The notes under the pieces were generated by a model. The model had not been told where the DNA came from, did no database searches, and worked only from the letters and a program-made list of their open reading frames with translations. A program made the translations under genes and the position numbers. Positions 1-7,713 of a stretch of DNA of 64,000 nucleotides are shown one piece after another (position 1 is the stretch's first letter; each line of letters starts with the position of its first letter). The DNA is from Brachybacterium subflavum (GTDB taxonomy: Bacteria > Actinomycetota > Actinomycetes > Actinomycetales > Dermabacteraceae). The stretch lies in assembly GCF_009299795.1 (NCBI RefSeq), contig NZ_VIGP01000002.1:248001-312000 (forward strand), given 5' to 3'.

Positions 1-972
1 GCGCGCAGGTCGCGCCGAGCGGGGTCCTGTGCGCGGGAAGCGGAGCGCCCACACGAGGCCGAGGGCGAGGGCGATCACCAGGGCGTCGGGCCGCCAGGAC
101 GTCAGCAGCGCGGCCGCGCTCGGGGCGGGCGGCAGGGCGTGGCCGGTGAGCTCCGCCGCCGGGCCCGTCGCCGCCGCGCCGCCGAGGGGGCCGGGGGCCG
201 GCAGGAGCGCGAGGAGCCCGCCGAGGGTCACGGCGACCACCATCAGCACGAGCTCGATGCCGGCGAGGCGGACGAGCGGACGCCCCGGCCCGTCGGCCCC
301 CATCCCCGTCGCCAGACGCCTCCGCTGGAGCGCGCCGAGGACGCCGAGCGCGAGCAGGAGAACGATCTTCGCGAGCCCCACGAGCCCGAAGGACGTGGTC
401 ACGAGATCCAGCGGCGAGCCGAGGCGGGTCAGCAGCGCCCACAGCCCGCTGAGCGCGAGCACGCACCACGCGAGCTGCGCCAGATGGGAGAAGCGGGCGA
501 TGACGGTCGGCGCGTCCGCGAGCGGGGCGCGGGCGCGCAGCAGCAGGATCGCGCCGAGTCCGCCCAGCCACACGGACATCGCGAGGACGTGCACGAGCAC
601 CGGCACGGCCGCCCCCGCCTGGGGGAGCAGGAATCCCTGGTCGCCGAGCACCCGGATCGTGATGCCGAGGACTGCGAGCACGCCCGTGAGCAGGCCGACG
701 CTCCGGGCACGGGCGCCGGCGCCGAGGCCCGCCGCGAGCAGCGTGATGAGGGCGGCGACGGCGGCGACGAGCGCGGGCAGCAGGCGCGGGGCGGGCAGGA
801 GGACCAGCAGCTGGGTGAGGGTCCAGACGCCGCCGAGCACCGCGATCGGGGTCATCGGGCGCGCACGATCCGCGGGCGCGACCAGCAGCAGGCCGACGAG
901 CAGGGAGGCGCCGAGCGCGCCGGCGGCGGCGAGGTCCTCGATCGCCCCCAGGAGGACAGCGAGTGCGCTCAC
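1..972 (-). CDS. CopD-CtaG fusion membrane protein (partial, runs off left edge)
   Basis: A frame starting GTG at 972 stays open to base 1, giving 324 visible residues. It is a polytopic hydrophobic protein. The motif HVLAMSVWLGGL, the segment FSHLAQLAW...SGLW and a later SFGLVGLAKIVLLL block are typical of the CopD copper-resistance domain. Near the edge, LTSWRPDALVIALAL resembles the start of the caa3-type CtaG domain, so the full gene is probably an actinobacterial CopD-CtaG fusion for copper handling or cytochrome oxidase assembly. The start overlaps the crcB stop by four bases (GTGA), so it is probably the last gene of that operon. The C-terminal CtaG part is not in the window. Confidence 0.8.
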   Translation of the reverse strand, partial: MSALAVLLGAIEDLAAAGALGASLLVGLLLVAPADRARPMTPIAVLGGVWTLTQLLVLLPAPRLLPALVAAVAALITLLAAGLGAGARARSVGLLTGVLAVLGITIRVLGDQGFLLPQAGAAVPVLVHVLAMSVWLGGLGAILLLRARAPLADAPTVIARFSHLAQLAWCVLALSGLWALLTRLGSPLDLVTTSFGLVGLAKIVLLLALGVLGALQRRRLATGMGADGPGRPLVRLAGIELVLMVVAVTLGGLLALLPAPGPLGGAAATGPAAELTGHALPPAPSAAALLTSWRPDALVIALALGLVWALRFPRTGPRSARPAR

Positions 973-1406
973 GCGCCCGCCGAGCCCATGCCCTGGGTGA
1001 CGAGCACGCCGACCCAGAGCGCCGCCATGCCGAGCGCCGCGGTCACCAGCAGGTAGCCGACCGTGATCACCGGGGTGCCGCGACGCGCGAGCTGGACGGC
1101 GTCGAGGGCGGCGCCCGCGAGGGTCGACAGTCCGCCGCACACGCCGGCTCCGAGCAGCAGGAACAGATAGCGCACGGCACCCGTCGGCTCCGCGCCGATC
1201 CGGGTGACGACGATGCCCAGCAGGAAGCACGCGACGACGTTCGCGATCATCGTCGGCCACGGCACGACCTCGAGGAGGATCGAGGGGCTCTCACGCCGAT
1301 CGATGGCACGCGAGAAGCTCTCGCGCACGGCCCAGCGCGCGGCTGCGCCGATGCCGCATCCGGCGCCGACGGCGAGCACGGAGAGGATGCCCAGCAGGAT
1401 CGTCAT
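969..1406 (-). CDS. crcB: Fluoride channel subunit FluC/CrcB (first of pair)
   Basis: 145 residues with four predicted membrane spans, the usual size for Fluc channels that export fluoride as dual-topology dimers. Family signatures seen are GAAARWAVRE near the N terminus, the conserved Asn in PTMIANVVACFLLG, and GVCGGLSTLAG, equivalent to the usual GFCGGFTTFST phenylalanine-box region but with changed residues. It overlaps the second crcB by four bases (ATGA) and the CopD gene by four, so the three are co-transcribed. A pair of adjacent, divergent crcB genes usually forms a heterodimer; that is inferred here. Confidence 0.9.
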   Translation of the reverse strand: MTILLGILSVLAVGAGCGIGAAARWAVRESFSRAIDRRESPSILLEVVPWPTMIANVVACFLLGIVVTRIGAEPTGAVRYLFLLLGAGVCGGLSTLAGAALDAVQLARRGTPVITVGYLLVTAALGMAALWVGVLVTQGMGSAGA

Positions 1407-2299
1407 CGTCCCTCCCCCTCGCCCGGGCGACGGGGCGGTGGCGCGGCCGACCGCGGGCTCGGGCGCGAGGGCGAGCGGGGGCTCGGGGCCGCGGGCGTCG
1501 CGGAGGAGAGCGTCGTGTGCACCTCGGCGTCGCCCGGGGCGTCGAGAGCGGGCACTGGCGCGGGGGCGTCGGACGCGTCGGACTCGGGCGTCAGGGCCTC
1601 GGCGCTCCCGCTCCCGGGGCCCGCGTCGCCTCCCGCTCCGGTCCCGGAGGCGGATCCGGTGGCGGTGGCGGATGCGGCGGCGCCCACGCGGGAGAAGCGG
1701 CGCGCACGGGCCGGGGCCGGGGCGTGCGCGGCGCGGACGCCTCCGAAGAGCCGCTCACCGAGCCGGATCCCGCGACGGTGCAGCAGTCCGGCGAGGCCCA
1801 GCCCGAGCAGCACCCCGCAGATCGCGCCGAACAGCGTGATCGCTCCGTACACGAACGCGAGCGCCGGGAAGTCGGCGCCGATCATCGCGGAGCCCTCGAG
1901 CACCACTCCGGAGTAGATGGTGAAGCCCTCGAGGAAGCCGATGCCCAGCAGCGGGCGCATCCAGCGCGGTGCGTCGGGCTGGCGCTCGAGCAGGCCCGTG
2001 AGGATCCCGAGGCCCACGCAGCCCAGCACGTTCACCAGCAGCGTCGAGCGCGGCACCTCGATCAGCGTGGGCGTCTGGATCGTGGGCATGAGCAGCGTGA
2101 ACAGTTCGCGCAGCACTCCGCCGGCGACGCCGCCGCAGGCCACGAGCAGCATCGTGCGCTGCCAGGACAGCGGAGGCAGCCCGGGGCCCGAGCTGAGGGT
2201 CTCGCCGTCCTCCTCCTCGGCGGTGACGCTGACGGCCTCCATCTCGACGGTGCGCATGCGCGGATCGTCGCGGCGGCGCGGTGCGGGAGACGTGGTCAC
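1403..2299 (-). CDS. crcB: Fluoride channel subunit FluC/CrcB with long disordered C-terminal tail
   Basis: 298 residues from GTG 2299. That start was chosen because a TACCCT hexamer ends six bases upstream, as at many starts in this window; ATG 2257 is the alternative. Residues about 40-175 form the CrcB domain, with STLLVNVLGCVGLGIL carrying the conserved Asn and GIGFLEGFTIYSG replacing the GFLGGFTTFST box. After about residue 185 comes a roughly 110-residue Ala/Pro/Ser/Arg-rich tail without recognisable domain, unusual for a family normally near 130 residues. It overlaps the first crcB by four bases. No fluoride riboswitch can fit upstream, since only 34 bases separate it from the E2 stop. 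Confidence 0.85.
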   Translation of the reverse strand: MTTSPAPRRRDDPRMRTVEMEAVSVTAEEEDGETLSSGPGLPPLSWQRTMLLVACGGVAGGVLRELFTLLMPTIQTPTLIEVPRSTLLVNVLGCVGLGILTGLLERQPDAPRWMRPLLGIGFLEGFTIYSGVVLEGSAMIGADFPALAFVYGAITLFGAICGVLLGLGLAGLLHRRGIRLGERLFGGVRAAHAPAPARARRFSRVGAAASATATGSASGTGAGGDAGPGSGSAEALTPESDASDAPAPVPALDAPGDAEVHTTLSSATPAAPSPRSPSRPSPRSAAPPPRRPGEGEGR

Positions 2300-2311
2300 C
2301 GCACCAGGGTA
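2300..2311 (-). promoter_or_regulatory. -10 element for leaderless crcB start
   Basis: On the minus strand TACCCT is followed by six bases and then GTG 2299. No Shine-Dalgarno sequence is visible. This spacing matches a transcript that begins at the start codon. Confidence 0.55.
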
Positions 2312-2333
2312 CCGAGGAGAAGGCGGCCGGGGC

Positions 2334-3857
2334 TCAGCCCCACACGAGGCCCAGCTGGGGCTGCTCGAGCACGGCGGAGATGTCGCGCAGCAGCTCCGAG
2401 CCGAGCGCACCGTCGATGAGGCGGTGGTCGAAGCTCAGGGCGAGCTGGGTCACCTCGCGGATCTCGATCCTCCCGTCGACCGCCCAGGGCTTCTGCTTGA
2501 CCGCGCCCATGCCCAGGATCACGGACTCGCCCGGGTTCAGGATCGGTGTGCCCGAGTCGATGCCGAAGACGCCGAAGTTCGTCACCGTGATGGTGCCGTG
2601 GCGGGTCGCGGACAGCGGCGTCGACCCGGAGCGCGCGGTCTTGGCGAGGTCGTTGATGCCCTCGGCGAGCTCCTTGAGGGTGAGCAGGTGGGCGTCCTTG
2701 ATGTTGGGCACGATGAGGCCGCGCGGGGTGGCCGCGGCGATGCCCAGATTCACGAAGTGCTTGTAGACGATCTCCTGCGCCGCCTCGTCCCACGAGGCGT
2801 TGACCTCGGGGTTCCGGCGGATCGCGACGAGCAGTGCCTTCGCGACGATCGCGAGCGGGGAGATCTTCACGTCGGCCCACTCGCGGGAGGCGCGCAGCGA
2901 GCGCACGAGATCCATGGTCGCGGTCATGTCGACCTCGTTGAACACGGTCACGTGCGGGGCGGTGAAGGCGCTCGAGACCATCGCCTCGGCGGTGCGCTTG
3001 CGCACCGAGCGGATAGGGACCCGCGTGGTGCGGTCGTCGCTGGTCACGCCCGAGAACGACTGCTGGTCCATGGGCTGGCTCGTCGCCGACTTCATGGTGC
3101 CGTGCAGCGAGGCGGGCGCCTGCGGGGACTCGTCCGGGAAGTAGTCCCCGTCGCCGGGCATCTCGTCGCCGATCGCGCGCTGCTGCGCGGCGAGCACGTC
3201 CTCGCGGGTGACGGTCCCGCCGGGGCCCGTCGCGAAGACGTCGGCGAGCGCGATGCCGAGGTCGCGGGCGAGCTTGCGCACGGGCGGCTTGGCGAGGATG
3301 CGGTCGATCGGGACCTGCGGGTCCCCGCCCTCCTGCGCGGCGGCGCGGCGCCGACGGCGGGCGCTCGCCGGGCGCGCGCCGTAGCCCACGAGGTTCTTGG
3401 GCTGCTCGTCCTCGGCGGCGGGGGCGGTGGCAGTGGCAGTGGCGGATACGGTGTCGCCGACGGGCTCGGCGGTCTCGCCGGTCGCCTCCTGGGCCTGGAT
3501 CGCGAGCTCCTCGGCCGACGGGTCCGGCTCGGCGGCGGCGCCGTCGGGCGATGCGGCAGCAGCGGGACTCGCACCGTCGGCCGATCCGGCGGGCGCGGGG
3601 CTCGCACCGTCGGCATCGGTGTCCACCTCGATGAGCGGGGCGCCCACCTGCACCTCGTCGCCCACGGCGACGAGCACGCGGGTGACGCGGCCGGCGATGT
3701 GGCTGGGCAGCTCGACGGCGGACTTCGCGGTCTCGACCTCGATGACGGGATCGTTGATGGCGACCGCGTCGCCCACGCTCACCTTGATGTCGAGGATCTC
3801 GGCCTCGGTGAGTCCTTCGCCGGGGTCGGTGAGGGTGATCATGACGAGAGTGCTCAT
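2334..3857 (-). CDS. 2-oxoacid dehydrogenase E2, dihydrolipoamide acyltransferase
   Basis: 507 residues. Transfers acyl groups from the E1 thiamine adduct via lipoyl-lysine to CoA. Residues 1-80 are a lipoyl domain with the lipoylated Lys45 in EVETAKSAVE; an Ala/Pro linker follows; about 185-222 is the E1/E3-binding domain (PPVRKLARDLGI...GGTVTREDVLAA); the C-terminal acyltransferase domain ends with the catalytic SFDHRLIDG, His478 and Asp482. GGAAGGA lies just upstream of the ATG. It follows E1beta after 88 bases. Substrate could be branched-chain 2-oxoacids or pyruvate; actinobacteria usually use AceE for pyruvate, so branched-chain use is favoured by inference. No E3 gene is nearby. Confidence 0.92.
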   Translation of the reverse strand: MSTLVMITLTDPGEGLTEAEILDIKVSVGDAVAINDPVIEVETAKSAVELPSHIAGRVTRVLVAVGDEVQVGAPLIEVDTDADGASPAPAGSADGASPAAAASPDGAAAEPDPSAEELAIQAQEATGETAEPVGDTVSATATATAPAAEDEQPKNLVGYGARPASARRRRRAAAQEGGDPQVPIDRILAKPPVRKLARDLGIALADVFATGPGGTVTREDVLAAQQRAIGDEMPGDGDYFPDESPQAPASLHGTMKSATSQPMDQQSFSGVTSDDRTTRVPIRSVRKRTAEAMVSSAFTAPHVTVFNEVDMTATMDLVRSLRASREWADVKISPLAIVAKALLVAIRRNPEVNASWDEAAQEIVYKHFVNLGIAAATPRGLIVPNIKDAHLLTLKELAEGINDLAKTARSGSTPLSATRHGTITVTNFGVFGIDSGTPILNPGESVILGMGAVKQKPWAVDGRIEIREVTQLALSFDHRLIDGALGSELLRDISAVLEQPQLGLVWG

Positions 3858-3945
3858 CGTCGGGTCCTTCCGTGCACGCCGCTGTCGGGGCGCTGGTCAG
3901 TGGGCGAAGGGGACATCGCAGGGAGGCGGAGGCGGCGGGGCGCCG

Positions 3946-4929
3946 TCAGTATGCGAGGGAACGGTCGACGGCGTCGAGCACGCGGTCGAGGTCGGGCAGG
4001 TAGGCCTCCTCCATCCGCGCCGGCGGGTAGGGCGTGTGATAGCCGCCCACGCGCAGCACGGGGGCCTCGAGGTGGAAGAAGCACTGCTCGGAGACGCGGG
4101 CGGCGACCTCGCCGCCCATCGCCCCGAAGACGGGGGCCTCGTGGACGATCACCAGACGGCCGGTGCGCTTCACCGACTCGACGACCGTGGGGACGTCGAA
4201 GGGCGAGATCGAGCGGGCGTCGATCACCTCGAGGTCCAGGCCGTCCTCGGTCGCGGCCTCGGCGGCCTCACGGGCCACGGAGACCGAGGGACCCCAGGCC
4301 AGCAGCGTCGCGTCGTTCCCGGGGCGCACGATCTTCGCGCTGTGCATGCCGGTCGCGGGCCGCACGTCGGTGTCGACGTCGCCCTTGATCCAGTACTGCT
4401 TCTTGGGCTCGAAGACGATCACCGGGTCGTCGGACTCGATGGCCTCGCGGGTCATCCAGTAGCCGTCCTGCGCGTTCGACGGGGTGACGATGCGCAGGCC
4501 CGCGGTGTGGGCGAACAGCGCCTCGGGGCTCTCCGAATGGTGCTCGACCGCGCCGATGCCGCCGCCGTAGGGGATGCGGATGACCATCGGCACCCGCACC
4601 TGCCCGCGGGTGCGGTAGTGCATCTTCGCCAGCTGCGTGGTGATCTGGTTGAAGGCGGGGAAGACGAAGCCGTCGAACTGGATCTCGACGACGGGCCGGT
4701 AGCCGCGGTAGCACAGACCGATGCCGGTGCCCACGATGCCCGCCTCGCCCAGCGGGGTGTCCACGACGCGGTCGCCGCCGAACTCGGCGTGCAGCCCGTC
4801 GGTGACGCGGAAGACACCGCCCAGCAGACCGATGTCCTCGCCCATCAGCATGACCTTCTCGTCGGCCCGCATGGCGTCGCGCAGGCCCGCGGTGATCGCC
4901 TTCGCGATCGGAAGCTTCACGGTGCTCAT
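3946..4929 (-). CDS. 2-oxoacid dehydrogenase E1 component, beta subunit
   Basis: 327 residues, normal length for the beta subunit of heterotetrameric E1 enzymes (pyruvate or branched-chain type). The N terminus carries the transketolase pyrimidine-binding domain, with GEDIGLLGGVFRVTDGL and TPLGEAGIVGTGIGL, the latter holding the Glu that activates thiamine. The C-terminal transketolase domain contains the VIDARSISPFD and VHEAPVFGAMGGEV segments. Its ATG overlaps the E1alpha stop by four bases, implying coupled translation in equal amounts, as expected for an alpha2beta2 enzyme. Confidence 0.92.
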   Translation of the reverse strand: MSTVKLPIAKAITAGLRDAMRADEKVMLMGEDIGLLGGVFRVTDGLHAEFGGDRVVDTPLGEAGIVGTGIGLCYRGYRPVVEIQFDGFVFPAFNQITTQLAKMHYRTRGQVRVPMVIRIPYGGGIGAVEHHSESPEALFAHTAGLRIVTPSNAQDGYWMTREAIESDDPVIVFEPKKQYWIKGDVDTDVRPATGMHSAKIVRPGNDATLLAWGPSVSVAREAAEAATEDGLDLEVIDARSISPFDVPTVVESVKRTGRLVIVHEAPVFGAMGGEVAARVSEQCFFHLEAPVLRVGGYHTPYPPARMEEAYLPDLDRVLDAVDRSLAY

Positions 4930-6131
4930 CGACGGCCCTCCTCGGCGGCGGAATCAGCAGCGGCGGAGTCGGCGGCGGACACCGCATCGGCCTGGTCGCC
5001 AGAGTCCTCGAACTGGGAGCGGTAGCGCTCGAACTCCTCGCGCTCGGCCTCGACCAGCGGGTGCGGATCGGCGTAGACGTGGCTGAAGATCTCGATCGGG
5101 TCGGGATCGGCCATCGCATGGATCTCGTGGTGCAGGGCCATCGCCAGATCGTGGCCCTCCTCCTCGCAGCGGCCGACGAACTCCTCGTCGACCTCGTCCC
5201 GCGCCTCGAGGTAGCGGCGCAGACGGTCGATCGGGTCCTTCGCCGCCCACTCCTCCTCCTCGGTGCGGGCGCGGTAGCGCGTGGGGTCGTCGCTCGTGGT
5301 GTGCGCGGCCATCCGATAGGTGAGCGCCTCGATGTAGCGCGGCCCCTCCCCCTCGCGGGCGGCATCGAGCGCGAGGCGCACGGCGCCGTAGACGGCCAGC
5401 ACGTCGTTGCCGTCGATGCGGACGCTGGGGATGCCCCATCCGCGCGAGCGCTGGGCGAGCGGCACCCGGGACTGCACGGTGGTGGGCACGGAGATCGCCC
5501 ACTGGTTGTTCTGCGTGAAGAAGACCGTCGGCGCCTGGAAGGAGGCGGCGAAGGTGAAGCCCTCGCTGACCTCGCCCTCCGAGGAGCTGCCGTCGCCGAA
5601 AAGGGTGAGCACCGCGGTGTCGGACTCGAGGTCGCCGGTGCCCACGAGCCCGTCGCGCTGCAGTCCCATCGCGTAGCCGACGGCCTGCGGGACCTGTGCG
5701 CCGAGCACGAGCATGTAGGGGTGGGTGCGCAGCTCGTAGGGGTCGTAGCTGCCGTGGGCGATGCCGCGCCAGACGTCCAGCAGGCGCCAGGGCTCGATGC
5801 CGCGCGCCCAGGCGATGCCGTGCTCGCGGTAGGTGGGGACCAGGTAGTCCTGGGTGCGGGCCGCATGGCCGGCACCGATCTGCGCGGCCTCCTGCCCCAG
5901 GGCGCTCGCCCACAGGCCCAGCTGCCCCTGGCGCTGCAGGGAGGTGGCCTCGAGGTCCGCGGCGCGGATCATCACCATGTCGCGGTAGTAGCGGCGCAGG
6001 TCCTCGCCCGTGAGGTGGGCGACGGCGGCGTCGAGCTCCTCGTGCGGGGTGCGGGTGCCGTCGGGCGCGACGAGCTGGATCAGGGGCTCGTCGTCGGCGT
6101 GCTCGGGAATGGTCGTGCGGAAGACGCTCAC
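4926..6131 (-). CDS. 2-oxoacid dehydrogenase E1 component, alpha subunit
   Basis: 401 residues. Carries out the thiamine-diphosphate-dependent decarboxylation of a 2-oxoacid together with E1beta. The thiamine-binding motif GDGSSSEGEVSEGF ending in NNQWAIS is clear, and YREHG and SYDPYELRTHPYM match the family. It begins with GTG 6131, with TAACCT seven bases upstream and no Shine-Dalgarno, so the operon is probably leaderless. The acidic, alanine-rich C terminus (AADSAAADSAAEEG) is low complexity. First gene of E1alpha-E1beta-E2; an operator-like inverted repeat lies at its promoter. Whether pyruvate or branched-chain oxoacid is the substrate cannot be read from sequence alone. Confidence 0.9.
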   Translation of the reverse strand: MSVFRTTIPEHADDEPLIQLVAPDGTRTPHEELDAAVAHLTGEDLRRYYRDMVMIRAADLEATSLQRQGQLGLWASALGQEAAQIGAGHAARTQDYLVPTYREHGIAWARGIEPWRLLDVWRGIAHGSYDPYELRTHPYMLVLGAQVPQAVGYAMGLQRDGLVGTGDLESDTAVLTLFGDGSSSEGEVSEGFTFAASFQAPTVFFTQNNQWAISVPTTVQSRVPLAQRSRGWGIPSVRIDGNDVLAVYGAVRLALDAAREGEGPRYIEALTYRMAAHTTSDDPTRYRARTEEEEWAAKDPIDRLRRYLEARDEVDEEFVGRCEEEGHDLAMALHHEIHAMADPDPIEIFSHVYADPHPLVEAEREEFERYRSQFEDSGDQADAVSAADSAAADSAAEEGRR

Positions 6132-6144
6132 GGGGACGAGGTTA
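6132..6144 (-). promoter_or_regulatory. -10 element for E1alpha operon
   Basis: Minus-strand TAACCT (6144-6139) lies seven bases before GTG 6131 with no ribosome site. It is embedded in the palindrome AGGTTAACCT (6139-6148) and abuts the operator-like repeat. Confidence 0.55.
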
Positions 6145-6163
6145 ACCTACGGAGCCGTAAGTT
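6144..6163. promoter_or_regulatory. Inverted-repeat operator candidate at the oxoacid dehydrogenase promoter
   Basis: AACCTACGGAGCCGTAAGTT has 9-base arms (AACcTACGG / CCGTAaGTT) with one mismatch and a 2-base centre. It touches the -10 hexamer of the E1alpha promoter, a classic repressor position. The form resembles TetR-family operators with TACGG/CCGTA half-sites seen upstream of lipid and acyl-CoA genes in actinobacteria; that resemblance is from memory and the regulator is not in the window. Confidence 0.6.
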
Positions 6164-6211
6164 CCAACGGGATCGCCGTGAGCGGGTCGCCACGACGACG
6201 AACGGGCCGCG

Positions 6212-7651
6212 TCAGTCCCAGGTCACCGGGCGCTTGTCGTCTGCCAGGTCGACAGAGGGCGTGCCCAGGCTGCCGCCGTAGAGCAGGTCGCAGGTGCCCG
6301 TCTGACCGCCCTTGGTGCACTCCATCTTCGTGTCCACTCCGCCGATGGAGTCCTTCGCGGTCACGTAGGTGACCTCGTCGTACCCCGGCTCGGCCGTGAG
6401 CTTGTCGAGCTTGCGCTTCGTGGACCCGGGCAGGGAGCGCTCGACCGTCTTGTCCTTGGCCTTCCAGCCGTCCGAGGACGTGCCCTGGATCTTCTGGAGG
6501 CCGCAACCGGCCTTGAGCGTGTTCTGCTCCACGCACGTGTCGACCGACTTCTTCACGGCCTCGCGGAACGCCTTCTGGCCGTCGTCCGAGAGCTTCGCCT
6601 TCGGCCAGTCCGGGTAGTCGTCGCCCCGGCCGTAGACCAGGGTCTTCTCCCCGTCGAGGCCGAACAGCTCCTCGTCCATGCCCACCGTGTACGAGCCCGG
6701 CAGCGCGGAGTACTCCGTGCCCGGCTCCACCTCGGCGCCGTTGACCGTGAGGCCCAGGCCGGAGAAGCCCTCCGGCACGTCCATGTACGACTCGAGACCG
6801 GTGACCACCTCGTAGGTGCCGTCGTCGTCGTAGTCCTGCATCGAGATCTCGCCGCTCGCGGGCTCGCCGCCCACCGTGTAGTCGACCATCACCTTCCCCG
6901 AGAGCGACGACATCTGCGGCTCGCCGATGGTCACGTCGGCGACCGGCGCCACCTTGAGCGCCTTCGCGTAGGCGTCCTCCTCGAGGGTCTCCTGGTTCGA
7001 GTGGTCCTGGGCCTGGATCACCTCGAGCGCGGGCTGGGGATCCCCGTCGACCAGGGAGTCCATGTACTCCTTGCCGAGCGCGCTCACCTGCTCCTCGGGC
7101 GAGGCGGTCTTCGCGGCGCCCCCGCCGCCTCCCGCGTCGTCGCGCCTGCCCAGGCCGACGACGACCGCGATCACCACCACGAGCACGATCACGAGGACGA
7201 AGGCGACGGCGGCGATGACCAGACCGATGATCAGTCCGGTGCGGCTCTTCCGGGGCGGCTGGTTCGGGTCGCCCGGGCCGCCGAATCCGCCCGGCTGACC
7301 TGGCCCTCCGGGGCCGGTCGGCCCTTCGGGACCCGAGCCGCCGTACGGCGCACCTGCGCCGCTCGCCCCGGCGGCGCCCTGCGCGCCCGGGTACTGCGGC
7401 GCCGGGGAGCTCGGGCCCGACGGCCACGAGGCGGAGGACTGCGGCGAGCCGCCCTGGTTCTGCGAGAAGTCCTGGCTCTGCGAGAAGTCCTGGCTCTGCG
7501 AGAAGTCCTGGTTCTGGGAGAAGTCCTGACTCTGCGCACTCCCCTGCCCCTGCGCGGGATCGGGGTACTGCTGCCGCCAGGGCGAGGCCTCACCCTGTCC
7601 GTCCTGGTGCGGCTGGCCGTTCTGCGGGCCCTCGGGCATAGGTCCGGTCAT
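6212..7651 (-). CDS. Hypothetical single-span membrane protein with repetitive N terminus
   Basis: 479 residues from ATG 7651, chosen because GGAGGGGGAG sits directly upstream; an ATG at 7687 is less likely. Residues 1-135 are Gln/Gly/Pro/Ser-rich and contain about four tandem copies of a QDFSQ(S/N) hexapeptide (18-bp DNA repeat, about 7456-7530). A membrane span lies at about 139-166, preceded by RKSR, so the rest is predicted extracytoplasmic. That domain holds four cysteines in two pairs (DTCVEQNTLKAGCG and MECTKGGQTGTC), suggesting two disulphides. I do not recognise the family; DUF4878/TcaA-like folds are possible but unproven. It diverges from the next gene. Confidence 0.75.
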   Translation of the reverse strand: MTGPMPEGPQNGQPHQDGQGEASPWRQQYPDPAQGQGSAQSQDFSQNQDFSQSQDFSQSQDFSQNQGGSPQSSASWPSGPSSPAPQYPGAQGAAGASGAGAPYGGSGPEGPTGPGGPGQPGGFGGPGDPNQPPRKSRTGLIIGLVIAAVAFVLVIVLVVVIAVVVGLGRRDDAGGGGGAAKTASPEEQVSALGKEYMDSLVDGDPQPALEVIQAQDHSNQETLEEDAYAKALKVAPVADVTIGEPQMSSLSGKVMVDYTVGGEPASGEISMQDYDDDGTYEVVTGLESYMDVPEGFSGLGLTVNGAEVEPGTEYSALPGSYTVGMDEELFGLDGEKTLVYGRGDDYPDWPKAKLSDDGQKAFREAVKKSVDTCVEQNTLKAGCGLQKIQGTSSDGWKAKDKTVERSLPGSTKRKLDKLTAEPGYDEVTYVTAKDSIGGVDTKMECTKGGQTGTCDLLYGGSLGTPSVDLADDKRPVTWD

Positions 7652-7701
7652 GGTCTCCCCCTCCGCCGCGTCCGTGATCCGCGGCACTCCTCACCTGAGT
7701 C

Positions 7702-7713
7702 TAGGCTGAACGC
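7702..7713 (+). promoter_or_regulatory. -10 element for leaderless start at 7714
   Basis: TAGGCT followed by six bases and GTG 7714, no ribosome site. Only 50 bases from the divergent start at 7651, so the two promoters share this interval. Confidence 0.55.

Noticed and set aside
2300-2333. Fluoride riboswitch upstream of crcB
   Set aside because: Only 34 bases lie between E2 and crcB, and a leaderless promoter fits; no room for the riboswitch fold.
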